Source of the DNA: Symbiodinium natans
Lineage: Eukaryota > Sar > Dinophyceae > Suessiales > Symbiodiniaceae
Length of the DNA: 64,000 nt
Reading direction: 5' to 3'
Assembly (NCBI GenBank): GCA_905221605.1
Contig: CAJNDS010000329.1
Span: 1-64,000, forward strand
Part shown: positions 1 through 11,520 of the stretch, piece by piece
Layout of the letters: each line of letters opens with the position of its first letter
How positions within the stretch are numbered: the stretch's first letter is position 1
Notes under the pieces: generated by a model
Databases searched by the model: none
Told to the model about the DNA's origin: nothing
The model's input: only the letters and a program-made list of their open reading frames with translations
Program-made: the position numbers and the translations under genes

Positions 1-989
1 AAATCGAAATAGTAGATGAGAGGAGATAACAGATGTCATACTGGGAATGTGCATCTGAACTGCAGCATCCTCAACTACTTGAAACGCCGATGGCAACCAG
101 CACCAGGATGTTGTTAAACTGACGATGCCTTCCGAAAGCGATGAGGAGCTCTGTGCAACGTTGACCGATGCGTGTTTCAATGTGTTTCACAGCAGTGGCT
201 GCGTGTTGCGAAGATGTCGTTGCCACTTGCAGACATGATGCAGGATCCTTTCGTTCCCTTGCGAGCAGTGGCAGTCGTGGGACGCCCGGAAGTAACCAGT
301 AACCCGTTGCCTCAGATCACGCCCTGCAACTTGGGATAAGCGCGAGGACATGTTCCCACACACGGTGCACTGTGAGATGGTCTTGCTCCTCGAACGCTCT
401 TCCAAGGCCGTCGTGAGAACAGCCTTTTGTTGGTGATGATGTGTTATTGTTGAAGGTTCAAGATCCCAGGAAACGATGCGAACAAGTTGGCGATCCGCCT
501 GAGGTGCAGGTTTTTTTGTTCCGCGCGGGTTTTTTTCGGGCCCTCAGGTTGATGAGACCCGGTGAGAGGAGAAGCCCGAGAGCCTTTGAGTTTGCCACGA
601 TTCGTACGGTATAACGTTTAAAGCGGAGAATCCCGGACAAACCAGGCGATCCGGCCTGGCGATTCCGAAGCCTCAGAGACTGGGGCGGACATGAGCCGGC
701 TGGAGCCACCTTAGTGCCTCGATGTGCCTCGCAAGACCCGCCTTGCAGCTGAACAAGTCCAGGGTTTCGTGCCGTGAAGCATCTAGTCCAATCTGTAGAT
801 CACTGTAGTGAGCAGTGTGCTTTTGCAATTTGCTGCAGTAGTGCTGCAATGTCCGTGCAAATCAACTGGTAGATCTGCGTCAAAAAGCTGCCATTTGATG
901 GGTCCTTTTGGCGCTGGGCTCGAGGTCACAGGCTGTTCTGCCAGCAGCCGCTGTGACAGCCACTAAGTGGGTGGCACAGTAGAAAAAGA
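1..989. other. Leading stretch, no assigned gene
   Basis: I see no recognisable domain here. A modest open + frame (about 209-329, starting KMSLPLADMM) could be an exon of an upstream gene, but the opposite strand is open over the same bases, so I do not call it. The VWD-like gene begins at the end of this stretch. Confidence 0.4.
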
Positions 990-2312
990 ATGGCGCACCG
1001 CACCTCCTCCATGATTTGGCAAGCCTGGCAAGCCATGGCCATTCTTGTAAGCCTGGCGAATCTGGCGCATCTGGCGAGGGCAGATGGTGACTGCTCCAAA
1101 TGCTCATCGATAGCTGACTGGAACGACAAGCATTTTGAGAGCTGTAATTGCTGGGGTGATCCGCACGTCAGTGACAGCTGGAGCGTCAATGGAAGATTTG
1201 ACTTCCATGGACTGGGTGTCTACCGTTATGCGCACATTGATGCATGCGGCGGCGGCTTCAAGATGGACGCATTCCAATGCCAGCACAGGGACTGGAAGCA
1301 TGCTGCCGTCTTGTTCGTCGGCATCGAGCTGAACAATGGTGCACAAGTTTTTGTGAACGGAACACAGGTGCGGCATGGTGCGGCAATAGCAATAGCTATC
1401 GGCACAGGGGTTTGAAAGTGTGGCCGCAGTTGCCTCTCCAGGCATTGTTTTCATGTGTTTTCATGTGTTTTGACGTGTTTTTTTGTCTGGTACGCAGGAA
1501 GCATTTGGGATGAAGTCTCGTGCGACCGCAGGTGTCCACAACTGGCAAGGTAAGTGTCACGGGAACCACAGGCGATGGGGATCTGCTGCAGATGAGCAAT
1601 CCGAGGCGCCGCCTTGAAACATTACCATGTTAAGCGTCTCACATCGTAGGGGCCACCATGCTGCTGGTAGTTCAGAGAGTACAGACAATGAACTCCCATT
1701 CTCGGCCTGAACTTCAGCATTCGGTGCCTCTGTGAGTCTGTGTGTGTGTTGGGCGCAGGGATGGCGTCAACATTATGAGCGATGACTCGTGCATCCGCAT
1801 CAATGTCAACGCAGTGAACCTTCACGGTGACCTCCGTGACTCGAAGCAGAAATTGTGTCAACTCAAGAGTGAACTCATCATTCAATCCGGTGCCGGTGCT
1901 CAGATTATTCCAATGGCTTCAAGGTCAGAGTGCCCCAGGATGCGATCAAAGCGTTCGGTTTGTTTTTTTTCAAGTTTGACGCAAACACATTTTCAATACC
2001 AGCGTGCTGGTGTTCTGGGGGATCATTCTGGAAGGTCCTCCTACAAGTACTTGTGGCGTCATTGCCCGCAGGACGCCATCAACGACAAGGGCATCTGTGG
2101 TGCCGCTAAGCAATGGAAGGAGCAGCCCTGGCTGCAGTTCGAAGAGTGAATGACCACTTCCCTCTAAGCGACACCAATGTCAAGCTTGAGGGTTTCTCAA
2201 GGCACGTGGTGCGCGGGGAGGGCGACTTCATCTTCTCCATCGAGCAGTGGCGCTTTATGTGCGGCATGTGCAGTGCACTAGGCCAGGACCCCCTTTTGAA
2301 GCAGCAAAAGTG
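990..2312 (+). CDS. Secreted VWD-like domain protein, multi-exon
   Basis: Exon 1 starts at ATG 990. It encodes a hydrophobic signal-peptide-like start (about residues 9-30, ending near ARADGDC) and then the hallmark CNCWGDPH (WGDPH at residues 55-59) followed by GRFDFHGLGVYRY, which is the opening of a von Willebrand type D domain. Exon 1 probably ends near 1409. Further in-frame blocks that fit the same domain are KVSVTGTTGDGDLLQMSN (about 1530-1615), DGVNIMSDDSCIRINVN (about 1757), SNGFKVRVPQDAIKAFG (about 1907), VLVFWG (about 2009), DAINDKGICGA (about 2072) and a tail VNDHFPLSDTNVKLEGF to the stop near 2312. Exact splice sites were not settled. VWD domains are usually extracellular and assemble through disulphides, so a surface or secreted role is inferred. 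The domain call is fairly safe; the exon joins and the 3' end are not. Confidence 0.6.
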
Positions 2313-3486
2313 AAGCAAATGAAGCAGTTGGCTTTTGTGTTTCTTGTCTGTTTTCAGGGCATAAAGCTTGCAGCTTAGGGTAGCTGCTTTGAGGTGGGCT
2401 GCACCCGCTAAACTGCCCGTCTCCATACTTCGGCCAGTTCGATGCGAGCCCTTCTCGGCTGCATTTGGCTTCGACGTAGCAAGATGGTGAACTTGGGCTG
2501 AGAGGAAGAGCCGAGCGGGCGGGGGAGCGTAGAAGAAGCAGAAGGAGGAGAAGAAAGTGCCAATAAGCCAATGAGCCAATGAGCCAATTTTGCTCGCGTT
2601 TTTGAGGTCCTGGTGGGGAGTTCCTGCGGCCCTTCGAGAAGGAATCGGAGTGTGTTGATGTTCCTGTGTGATTTGTGCGACGTCTAGAAGATTGCACGGC
2701 ACCAGCGGGTATTGGAAGAGTATTGGGAACCCTAGTTGCCAAGAGCTGTTGCACTGGACTGGCAAGTCATGGACCCATGGACTTGCAGACTAGCAAGACA
2801 GGAGAACGAGCGCGAGTGCGTCTCCCTCCACGAGGGCGACACTATCGACAAGCTTCAGGCAACAACATGAGCGAAACAGCAGATCATCGGTAGACGATAG
2901 ATGTATGCTTCATTGCTACTAGAACTGTGGCCAACATCCCGACCGTTTGTTTTTTTCGAAGCACGTTGTCCCCCGTTCATCTTCGTCGGATACCCGCAGA
3001 TGAGCCTAAACCCTCAATTCGTATTGCCTTGACCATGGCCCTTCGCGCGAACACAGCACGGTTGAGCTTGTTTTGCAGTATGGAGGCCGACCGTACACTT
3101 TGCTTTTCGGTCAAGTGTGCGTCGTGTTTCTGTCCGGTGTGTTGTGTAGTCGGTCATTTGATTTTACTTCGCCCTTCTCGGAATGTCACGGTGACACTAC
3201 CACGCCGATCAACCCTTGATGCGGCCCTGGAAGCCTAAAAGTCTGGTTGAAAGACTTCAGAGTTGCGGGTTTCTGGCCGCATCCGTGGCTTTGGGAGGGA
3301 AAAAGATTACGTCGGCTTTCAGGGCAGAAGGGCTTCCAGTCTGGGAACCTAAGAGAGGTCTGCCGTTAGAGGCTGGAAGAAACCCGCAAGATCAAGATAC
3401 GCCCAGGGTCAGGTGCGGCAGTGACACGTAGTGTGGAATGTAGATGGATCGCATCATCCAAGGCAAGTGGACAAACCATGTTGCCG

Positions 3487-3510
3487 GTGTGTGTGTGTGT
3501 GTGTGTGTGT
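3487..3510. repeat. (GT)12 microsatellite
   Basis: An uninterrupted GT dinucleotide run of about 24 bases. Confidence 0.95.
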
Positions 3511-3800
3511 AACTTGCTGCAGTAAGCCCTAAATGTGGCAAAAGACCTGGGTCCTAAGCCCGAAACATCGCGGCCTCAAATCAATGGTGACAACTTGCTA
3601 GCGCTGAGTCTCTTTCCACCTGGCCGCAAGGCGAAAGGTGGGATCATACCTTCACGGGGGTAGTTAGTTACACCAGGGCGCTCAGCACATCTGAGCACCC
3701 GATGGCATGTTTTTGGAATGCTGCTATATGCTGCTTGTCAAGGTAGGAATGCCTTCTCCGCCTAAGCCATGGCTTCGCGTCGTGATGCGGGCCCAGTGGT

Positions 3801-3830
3801 ATGGGATGGTATGGGATGGTATGGGATGCT
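3801..3830. repeat. 10-bp tandem repeat, three copies
   Basis: Three head-to-tail copies of ATGGGATGGT, the last with one change. Confidence 0.85.
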
Positions 3831-4077
3831 GGAAAGAGGTGGCTCGAAGAAGTTTTGTGACCTGAGACTACTATGTGCTCAGGCTGGGAACAGAAAGAAG
3901 GTCAGCTTCCAGCTTCTTTCCAGACGCTACATGAAAATCTCACGCCAAGCATGGAGATGAGTTGGCCTGGGACATCGAGCCCACTCGCGGCTCAACGTGG
4001 GGCACCCGCAGTGGGTCTGATCGTCTATGGTTTATCCAAAGCACGCCTGCGAATCGGATGCTTAGTTTTCGCCCACA

Positions 4078-4150
4078 GACAGAGAGAAAGAGAAAGAGAG
4101 AGGGGGCCCTCTTAAGCGAGGAGGAGAAGGAGAAGGAGAAGAAAAAGAAA

Positions 4151-4188
<38 letters not shown>

Positions 4189-4191
4189 TAA

Positions 4192-4224
<33 letters not shown>

Positions 4225-4347
4225 AAAGAAGAAGAAGAATAAGAAAAAGAAGAAGAAGAAGAAGAAGAAGAAGCAGAAGCAGAAGCAGAAGCAGAAGCAG
4301 AAGCAGAAGAAGAAGAAGAAGAAGAAGAAGAAGAAGAAGAAGAAGAA

Positions 4348-4378
<31 letters not shown>

Positions 4379-4600
4379 AAGAAGAAGAAGAAGAAGAAGA
4401 AGAAGAATAAGAAGAAGAAGAAGATAGAGACCAAGAGCAGGACCGGGGCTCGCATTCGCGCGGGGGTCTCCCCATGCCCCACAGAGAGAAAGCAAAAGAG
4501 AGAGAGAGAGAGAGAGAGAAAGAAAAAAGAAAGAAGGAGGGAGAGGAAGGGAGAGGAAGGGAGAGGGAGAGGAAGGGAGAGGGAGAGGAAGGGAGAGGGC
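4078..4600. repeat. Purine-only tract: (AAG)n and (GA)n
   Basis: About 520 bases of almost pure purine on the + strand. A long AAG/GAA trinucleotide array (about 4127-4425), broken by six GCAGAA units near 4270-4310, is followed by GA and GGAGA arrays (about 4497-4600). The 334-codon open frame across it is poly-lysine and is a by-product of the repeat. Such tracts can form triplex DNA; that is general knowledge, not something tested here. Confidence 0.95.
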
Positions 4601-4711
4601 GAGCCTGGGCCACCGATCCATGGAGCGCCGCAAAGTCGGGGTGCGCGGACTGCACGGGGCCGGGGGGGGGGAGAGCGAGTGACTGTAAAGGTCCCGGAGT
4701 GCCCTTCTGGG

Positions 4712-4872
4712 CTCCTCTTACTCTCTCTCCCTTTAGCCTCTCTCTCCCTCTCTTTTGCTTCTCTCTCTCGCTCTCGCTCTCTCGCTCTCTCGCTCTCTCG
4801 CTCTCTCGCTCTCTCGCTCTCTCGCTCTCTCGCTCTCTCGCTCTCTCGCTCTCTCGCTCTCTCGCTCTCTCG

Positions 4873-4904
<32 letters not shown>

Positions 4905-4968
4905 GTCTCTCTTTCTCTCTCTGTCTCTCTTTCTCTCTCTGTCTCTCTTTTTCTCTTTCTCTTTGATT
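4712..4968. repeat. Pyrimidine tract with (CTCTCTCG)n
   Basis: An 8-base unit CTCTCTCG repeats about fourteen times (about 4765-4880), grading into CTGTCTCT and CTTT variants. It is complementary in character to the GA tract that ends about 110 bases upstream. Confidence 0.95.
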
Positions 4969-5554
4969 CACGGGGAGACCCCCCGTGCGCTCACCCCTCT
5001 TCCACCCACTCTGTCATTCAACCTCATTCTACCCTCGGCCCCTTCCAACTGCTAATCTCACGCCTATGCCCTATGCCAACCGAACCATAGTACAAACATC
5101 AATGCCAACCAACTCCTCAACTCCTTCAAGTTCAACCTTGCCCCTGCCCCAGCCCTACCCCTAACCGCACGACATCGGGTCTTGGGTTCTGAGTGTTTGT
5201 CCCCTTCGCTCTTGAGCAACAGTTGATGATGATCATTCCAGATCCTCGCCGCTACCGCTATAGCATCCTTGTTATTTGGCGGTTACAGCCGGGCGCTGAC
5301 TTACAACCATAAACCATAAGACAGGAATGCACCTCTTTTTTTTCTCTCCCGGATGCGCGCCACAAGGGGGAGCTGACGTGTTGGCCCTGTCATCCCAACC
5401 TTCTGAGCACTGCCCTACACCCGAGAAGTCAGACAACTTATCGCATTTTTTGTTTACAGAAACAAGCCGATGTTATCTCATGATTCTTTGGACCACACAC
5501 ACTGTACAGTCAATCCGCACCACTGCCCTGACCCGCGATTCGCATTGTCCCAAG

Positions 5555-6295
5555 CTTATACGATGGATCAGGCCAATGGCCAGAACTCCGTCGTCTACGC
5601 CATCCTGGAAAAGTCCATGAGCTGCGCGGACTTCTGCCATGATCGCAAAAGTCAATGTGTTGATGTGAGGCAGGAGGTTAGGGGCTTAAGTCTCCCGGGG
5701 TTGGGGGGATTCGGCTTGGAAGGCTCTTTTCACTGTTCTTCCAGGAAGGTCGAACAATAGGCTTTCCTGAGTGGCTCAGGCCGAGGAGTGAGAGATCCGG
5801 GGTGGGGGTGGGGGTGGGGGCGGGGGGGGGGGGGGGGGGGGGGGGTGTTGTTGAGGTGTTGGAACATGGAATCATGGCTGCGCTTGCTCTGACGCCCATG
5901 ACCGGGGCCGATGCGAGTTATCGGCTCGCCTCCGAGTCCGTGGCAACATGCTTTAAGTCAGATGATGAGTTGGCCCTGTCTTGCAGGGACAACCAAGACT
6001 TCGCTCCTTGCAGCTTCACTGACGGCCCGTCGAAGCACCTTGAAGTTTCAGAGGGTCTGGGTCGGAAACTTGCAAACTTGCGCAAAGACACAACACGATG
6101 GCATGCAGTTAGAGACGGACACCTCCTCCAGGATCCATGTCAGCATTTTTTTGCAAGCAGTCCGTGTGATGCAAACAAAGGGCCGATTGTGACTCTACCG
6201 AATACTACGACCTCAACTGCGTTTGCATGAAGCCGGACCGCTCGGCCCCTGGGTCCGGGACCGAGTTCCAGCTCAGACGGGTAGCCAGGTTGTAG
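5555..6295 (+). CDS. Cysteine-rich exon candidates
   Basis: Two blocks look like parts of one secreted cysteine-rich protein. The first (about 5555-5664) reads NGQNSVVYAILEKSMS then CADFCHDRKSQCVDV, a C-x3-C-x6-C pattern, and meets a possible GT donor at GTGAGG. The second (about 6185-6295) reads DCDSTEYYDLNCVCMKP. The spacing C..C....C followed by DC...YYDLNCVC resembles short disulphide modules of dinoflagellate surface proteins as I remember them. An alternative is that these are exons of the VWD-like gene upstream. The joining exons were not found and no start codon is assigned. Confidence 0.4.
5798..5845. repeat. G-run (24 G) with GGGGT repeats
   Basis: Three GGGGGT units lead into an unbroken run of about 24 G, a strong quadruplex-type sequence. 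Confidence 0.9.
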
Positions 6296-6794
6296 CTCCG
6301 TTGTAGTTCCCTGCTCAGTCCCCCCTTCTGCCCCCTTCAGTTTGCCGTGCGCACTGTGCATCATTCTTTCTTACAGCATTATCTACACATGTCTAACACG
6401 TATTGTAGGTAGCGGACTTCTCTCCCCAACTGCTTTGAGTGCGGTGGGCCACTTCTCTGCGCACAGTGAGAACACGTGCACTTCCTTAATTACGCGGTGC
6501 TAAGCTGAACATAGCTGTTACGGGAGCTTCGTGAGAAAGACCGTCAACCATTGACAGGGGCAGAAGCAAACGAGAGCAACGTCACACAAGAGGATGTAGT
6601 GTGTGTAGTTAAGGGTGTAGTTAAATCACTAGACATCACAATTAGAGACGATGTTTTTCGAGGTTTTTGCAGCAGTTCCGGAGTCCACAAAACCGGCATC
6701 CGTGCGCACTTTCAGAATTTCAGGCCGGACAGGCGCTACGTTTGTGACGACAAGGTGCGTCTCTTGCTTCTTGTCGCTGTAGTTTTGACACTTT

Positions 6795-7127
6795 GACTCT
6801 CCGCGACCCCGCGGCCTGGACCTCCCCAGCGGGTGTGAAGCTGCAGTTGGCAAGGGCACTGATGTGCCCATTCATTCCCGTACCAGGCACCGCAAATGTG
6901 AAAGTGGGCAAAACCAAAAAAACAAGCTGGGGTTGAAGTGTTTGTTAGGAAGTACGGGCGTGGGGTCGGTGGGGGTCAGGTGGGGGCAGTGTGTGTGTGT
7001 GTGTGTGCGCGCGTGTGGTGGGTTGGGGGTGGTGGATGGGGGGAAGCTGCGGGTGGGGGGTGGGGGGTGGTGAGCATCTGTGCAGATTTGAGGTGGGGTA
7101 CCTGCTTTATACTCCCCATACACCTAC
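6795..7127 (+). repeat. Dispersed repeat copy R1
   Basis: It shares ordered blocks with the copies at 8843-9058 and 37331-37498: a front block CGCGACC...CGGCCTG, and a back block GAGGTGGGGTACCTGCTTTA followed by TACTCCCCA. R1 is longer because a G-rich and GT microsatellite segment (about 6956-7070) sits between the blocks. Confidence 0.6.
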
Positions 7128-7197
7128 GGGCGCGAGGCCTTGGCGGATTTTATGTACAGGTTTTTTTCTCTCAACACTTTGCGCAGAGACAATGCGA

Positions 7198-7372
7198 TGC
7201 TCAGACTTGTCCGACGCTTGACAGGTAGATGCAGCCGGCAATGCCTTCCATGTCGAAGATGCAGTCAAGCTTTGCAAGGCATTCCCTGCTGCATTCTTTA
7301 GAGTTCCTTTATTTGGATTGAAGGAGACGCCATTTTTCGCGCATTCGCTTTCAGACATTGAATCTTGTTGAG
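7198..7372 (+). CDS. Possible exon, unidentified
   Basis: An open + frame reads VDAAGNAFHVEDAVKLCKAF and then a hydrophobic-acidic mix to a stop near 7372, just after the first dispersed repeat. The composition looks protein-like but I recognise no family. Confidence 0.25.
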
Positions 7373-7849
7373 ATTTCTCAACAACTGAAAGTATGGCGAT
7401 CGCGATACGTGCCCTGTGAAACCTTCTCCCTCCTTCACTGCGCGTAGCTGTTTTCTATGGGGCGCGTAGGCGCGCTTAGGCCAAGATATCTAGAGCCCAC
7501 GTGTATCCGCGTAGGTTGTGGTCACAAAGAACATCGTGTAACTGACGTCTAGAAAACCGTGAACTCTGAGGTGGCAGGTTGAGTAAACGTTGGGTCTCTG
7601 GCGATGTGCGCTAATTATGGGCTCGGAGCTGCCAGGTTGCCACATTGTACCACAGTGTAGTCCTACAAAAGGAACCGCGCGACACCAAGTGCGATCCCGC
7701 GTAGGCTGTGTGTAGGCTCCGCATAAGCCCCGCGAGGTTTGGGCTGCCGTTTGTGCATGGAAACGCTTTCCGTCTTCTTGTAGTACTCGTGCTACCTGGA
7801 ACTGTCTTGTTTAAGACCTTTCTCTCGACCAACGTCCTTAACCAGGCCC

Positions 7850-8080
7850 GGGCCATATGGCCCGTACACTGGCCGTAGGGCCTGTAGGGCCTGTAGAGCC
7901 CGCGAGGGCCGTACAGGCCAGGAGCCCTGGGAACCCGCAAAGCCCGCAAGGCCCGTAAGGCCCGTAGAGCCCGTAGAGTCCGTAGATTTCTTAAGGCCCC
8001 TAAGGCCTGCAAGGCCCGTAGAGCCCGTGAGGCCCGCAAGGGCCGCAAGCCCCGCAGGGCCTTACGGCCGTCAAGCCCGC
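7850..8080. repeat. Degenerate 9-12 bp GGCCCGTAG repeats
   Basis: More than fifteen imperfect copies of GGCCCGTAG/GGCCTGTAG/AGCCCGTAG occur in a row. The 220-codon minus-strand frame over this DNA has a repetitive LRALRALRALRAL-type protein that reflects the DNA repeat and not a gene. Confidence 0.85.
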
Positions 8081-8548
8081 GCAAACCCGTACGGTCCCTC
8101 GTGGGCCCTGGTTTAAGACCTTTCTCCCTTCCAAATGCCACCTTGCAATGTGCATCGTCAGCAAAATAGAAGGAGCAAATCTCCTGCAAATTCAACCTTG
8201 AACCCCTGGACCTTCGCTTACACAGGGATTGAAATTTGTCCCAACACCTACGGTCGTGAAGGGAGGCTCGCATAGATTGAAACCATTAAAACCAGCTCCA
8301 CGTAGGCGCTCAAGGTGGGCAGGCCCCGGCGTAGGCCGGCATAGGTATCCAAACCATGTTCACAAACCTAAAAGTAAGATAGCTCATCTTACAGTTACAT
8401 TCCAAGCAGTCGGAGGCGAAGGCTCCTTTCTTGCACCGCGCCGAATGGGACCGTCAGGCCTGGATGGGAAAGAGCTTGTCTCCACGTGGTGGTGCAAGAG
8501 TGAAATGCGGCTCGTGAGTCAGCTAGATGAATGCGTCCTTGCTCTCAG

Positions 8549-8836
8549 GGCTGCAAGAATGATGACGAGTGTCGCATCGACTTCATCCTTGGATCATGCG
8601 TATCAGACATTCTGCCTGCATAGCTTCAATGCGTGTTGCTGTGGATGCTGCGTCCCCCTTCAAGGCGCTTGATGTCTGTGCAATAGCTTGCACTCAGGAC
8701 GTGTGCAATGCAGAGCCCAAAAACCGGGTGGCACTCGCCAAGAACGCTGGACGCCACGGGCAACCTAAGCTGTCCCAAGGGTCTCGGGGCCAATGCCGAA
8801 GAGTGCGATTTTAAAGCCAACTACACAAAGGCCTAG
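8549..8836 (+). CDS. Cysteine-rich exon candidates
   Basis: After an acceptor-like CTCTCAG, an open block reads GCKNDDECRIDFILGSCVSD. A second block from about 8750 reads DATGNLSCPKGLGANAEEC and runs to a stop at 8834-8836. Between them, CAIACTQDVCNAEP is open in another frame. The cysteine spacing suggests extracellular disulphide modules like the pair at 5555-6295. Joins and family are unproven. Confidence 0.35.
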
Positions 8837-8842
8837 GGTGAT

Positions 8843-9058
8843 GTTAACGCTAGGGTAATTTTAACGCTGCGCGACCCCCCTCGGCCTGCCCCCCAACATG
8901 TGGAGTCTGCAACCACGGCGCCCCTTCCACACACGTGTTGGGTAGGGAGGGTACCCATTTCAGCCAAAAAAGTGGCCAACGAGGGGCGCGCAAGTGGTCA
9001 GGCAATGTTGGGGAGCGGATTCGAGGTGGGGTGCCTGCTTTGTGCTCCCCAATGCACA
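8843..9058 (+). repeat. Dispersed repeat copy R2
   Basis: The blocks in order are TTAACGCT (twice), CGCGACC, CGGCCTGCC, GGGTACCCATT, GCCAAAAAA, GGATTCGAGGTGGGGTGCCT, GCTTTGTGCTCCCCA. The same order occurs at 37331-37498, and less completely at 6795-7127. Confidence 0.7.
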
Positions 9059-9717
9059 AATTCCTGAACCTCCTGCACTGGTTGTGGATACTGTGGGGTG
9101 CAACAGAAGCCCCAGCTGCACAAGGTGTTCGGTGTTTGCCCACAGGCAGCGGCAAAAATACTGCTCACCAAAAGTGTCCCACCGGTAGGGAGGAGAAAAG
9201 GGAACCCTCAGTTTGTCCCTCTTGTGGCATCTCTGTGGGACTGGAACCCCGACTGACACCTTTGTGTAGGAAAAACCAATATGCTTTCATTCGCCTTCTC
9301 GAATGGACGGGGGATCGGCCGACCGACGGTCGATCCGGAGAGGTATTTGTGCCATTCTTGCGCACAAACAGCAAGCCAGCAGCCACTGTGGCCCCCTTTC
9401 AGGGTATTGAGGGAGCACAGAATCAACCTGAGTCTTCAGCGAGTGCGCAGCATTTTCATGGTGCACTCAGTGCTTTTGCATCATGTTTCAACAGCTTTCA
9501 TGTTCGAGGAGATCAGGATCCGCGTCGAGCCCCAAACGAATCCGCAGAGCGCTGCGTGGCAGACAGGTCTGCCTCGACACAAAGTAGACAAGGTTGTTTG
9601 ATGCGTATTCAGTTTAGGAATGAAGAGCTCAGCTCGTTAGTTGGGACGAGCTACTGGGATTCTCTACTGCGCTCCATGGCCCTGCAAGGCTGGGCCGTGA
9701 ACTCTGCCACGAACTGA
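8935..9717 (+). CDS. 260-codon open frame, doubtful
   Basis: This is a long unbroken frame starting inside the second dispersed repeat. I recognise no domain. An alternative + frame (9281-9601) includes a more protein-like stretch, FEEIRIRVEPQTNPQSAAW, so at most part of this region is coding and probably in the other frame. No good start context was seen. Confidence 0.2.
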   Translation: MLGREGTHFSQKSGQRGARKWSGNVGERIRGGVPALCSPMHKFLNLLHWLWILWGATEAPAAQGVRCLPTGSGKNTAHQKCPTGREEKREPSVCPSCGISVGLEPRLTPLCRKNQYAFIRLLEWTGDRPTDGRSGEVFVPFLRTNSKPAATVAPFQGIEGAQNQPESSASAQHFHGALSAFASCFNSFHVRGDQDPRRAPNESAERCVADRSASTQSRQGCLMRIQFRNEELSSLVGTSYWDSLLRSMALQGWAVNSATN

Positions 9718-11307
9718 CGCCCGATGCGGACAGCTGCTCCTGGAACGTCGAGGGTGTGATGCAAGTGCCTTGGTTTTGGATTGCTGCGCTGCCGTCCTGC
9801 AGTCCCCAAGCCTTGTGTGCAAAGCCGAAATGAAAAAGGAACATTGAGAGGAACATAGAGGAACAAAGAGGAACTGCAACAGGGTCCTGGAATGTTGTCT
9901 GAGAAGACTTTGCTCAGAGCTGGGCATGGATCTGTGCGGACCCTTTGACTGTTTGACTGCGCCGAAGTTCCTTTCCTTTCCTTTATGCCCTAGCAAGGTA
10001 TGGACCGAAGGTTGCAGCGCACGTGCTTGTTGAGACTGCACAGCGAAAGTTTACAGAAGTTTACAGAAATGGCCTGAACAGGAGAAGGCCGAGTTCTGCG
10101 AGGACCACATCTGTGAAGATACCGCATTGTTGCAGCGTTTCTCGGCATCTCAGACTGTGACGTCCAAGGATGCACTCAAGTGTCAAAGTGATGTCCTGTG
10201 TGCCCATGAGTCCGCGAATTTCACATGAAGCTTGGAAGGCTCCGAAGGCGAGGAGGTCGGGTTGCTGCAGCGGCGCACTGGCGACAGCGTCACGAAACTG
10301 CAAACTCCCCGATCGTTGTCAGGGCTCGCATGCTGTGCCCATCACGTCGTGCAGCGTGCAATGGGCAGGAAAATCGTGCAGTCGCATACATCTAAGACCT
10401 ACTTTGCACTGTGCCGGCCTAAACCCCACCACCAATCCTTGGGTGACGCAGCTTCTTTGCCCTTTTGGACATCAGGTTGTATTGGCAGCAAACCATAGTG
10501 ACGCACACTGCAGCACCTTTTTTGCATAAATGAGGTTGCTTTGCTGTTGGTTGGTGGATGGCATGATGAGTCAAGAGTCAAGAATCTGTGCGCTGGTATC
10601 TGAATACATGTTGGGTGCTTTCGCATCCTTCATCTGTTGATGAGCCTCCGATGCCTTGTTGTAATCGTAAACGCTGCGCGTTGACCGCCTCTGCCCGTGT
10701 AGTTGGGGGGTCAAGCAGCCGAGAGACCCAATGATAGCAGAGTGCTCAGGACGACATTCCCAACTTGATGTAGAGACTTCTGAGACTTCACATAGAGACG
10801 TTTTTGCGCCTTGCACACGACATCCTGCAAAGCTACCTGTCCCGATTTTTCCTTTGTTGCTTGTCGAGAAGCTGCAGCGGCCCTGTCGGGAGGGTCCTGG
10901 AAGTTCCTCCAAAGGTTTGCGATTATCGGTCCGGCAAGAGGTGAGCAGGTCCGTGCCTAGAACGGGGTTTCCTAGGTGGAGGGTTTCTGAGGCAAGGGAT
11001 CGTCCAAGTGGCATAAAGCATTCCAAAACATTCAAAAACCTCCTAAAAGGTCGTTGGGTTCCTTGTGGAGGAGATTTATCAGTTATCAGGTGGGGGAAGT
11101 TCTGGGGTTCCTCTGGAACCGCTGATGCCCACAGGGGAGTCGAGACGAATTCCAAAAAGTCTCTCCCCGAAGTCGCTCCGGCCTGTCTGTCGTGTTTCTT
11201 CATTTCGTCGTGAGAGGATAGGAGATGTGCATGAAAGCAAGGCCCCAACCCGCCTTGTCTCTGACAAGGTCGCAGGGTTCATTTCTGCCAGCGCCTGTGC
11301 CACAGAG

Positions 11308-11520
11308 TCCTCGAAACTCGGATGCAAATGTGTGAGGTGTGCTCCACTCAGGGCTCAACTGGCATCGACCTGGAATGCAGTTGCCAGAACAAGATCAGAA
11401 CAAGGATCTTTCAAAGGCAGTAGTTTCGTGGCCCAGGACACCACCTCCACCGGCAAGCAACACTGCATGGAGTACTGTGACAGCGACACGAGCTTTGTGC
11501 ACGTGAAGGCCGATATTTCT
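11308..11520 (+). CDS. Cysteine-rich exon candidates
   Basis: An open block reads CEVCSTQGSTGIDLECSC and, in another frame shortly after, CMEYCDSDTSFVHVKADISAW. Both are compatible with small disulphide modules separated by a short intron. I could not fix splice sites or link them to the earlier cysteine-rich blocks. Confidence 0.3.

Larger units (their letters stand above)
2313..5469. other. Mostly repeats and unassigned DNA
   Basis: Apart from the simple repeats listed separately, the only sizeable open + frame is 2927-3238 (103 codons, MANIPTVCFF...), which shows no motif I know. It carries a clustered CASCFCPVCC near its C-terminal half that could be a zinc-binding or chance cysteine run. 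I would not treat it as a gene without transcript support. Confidence 0.3.

Noticed and set aside
3940-5055. Long frames on both strands (poly-Lys/Arg-Glu, poly-Leu/Ser)
   Set aside because: They are readings of the AAG, GA and CT repeats and carry no non-repeat protein.
7611-8273. 220-codon minus-strand frame
   Set aside because: Its centre is the GGCCCGTAG DNA repeat; no domain lies outside it.
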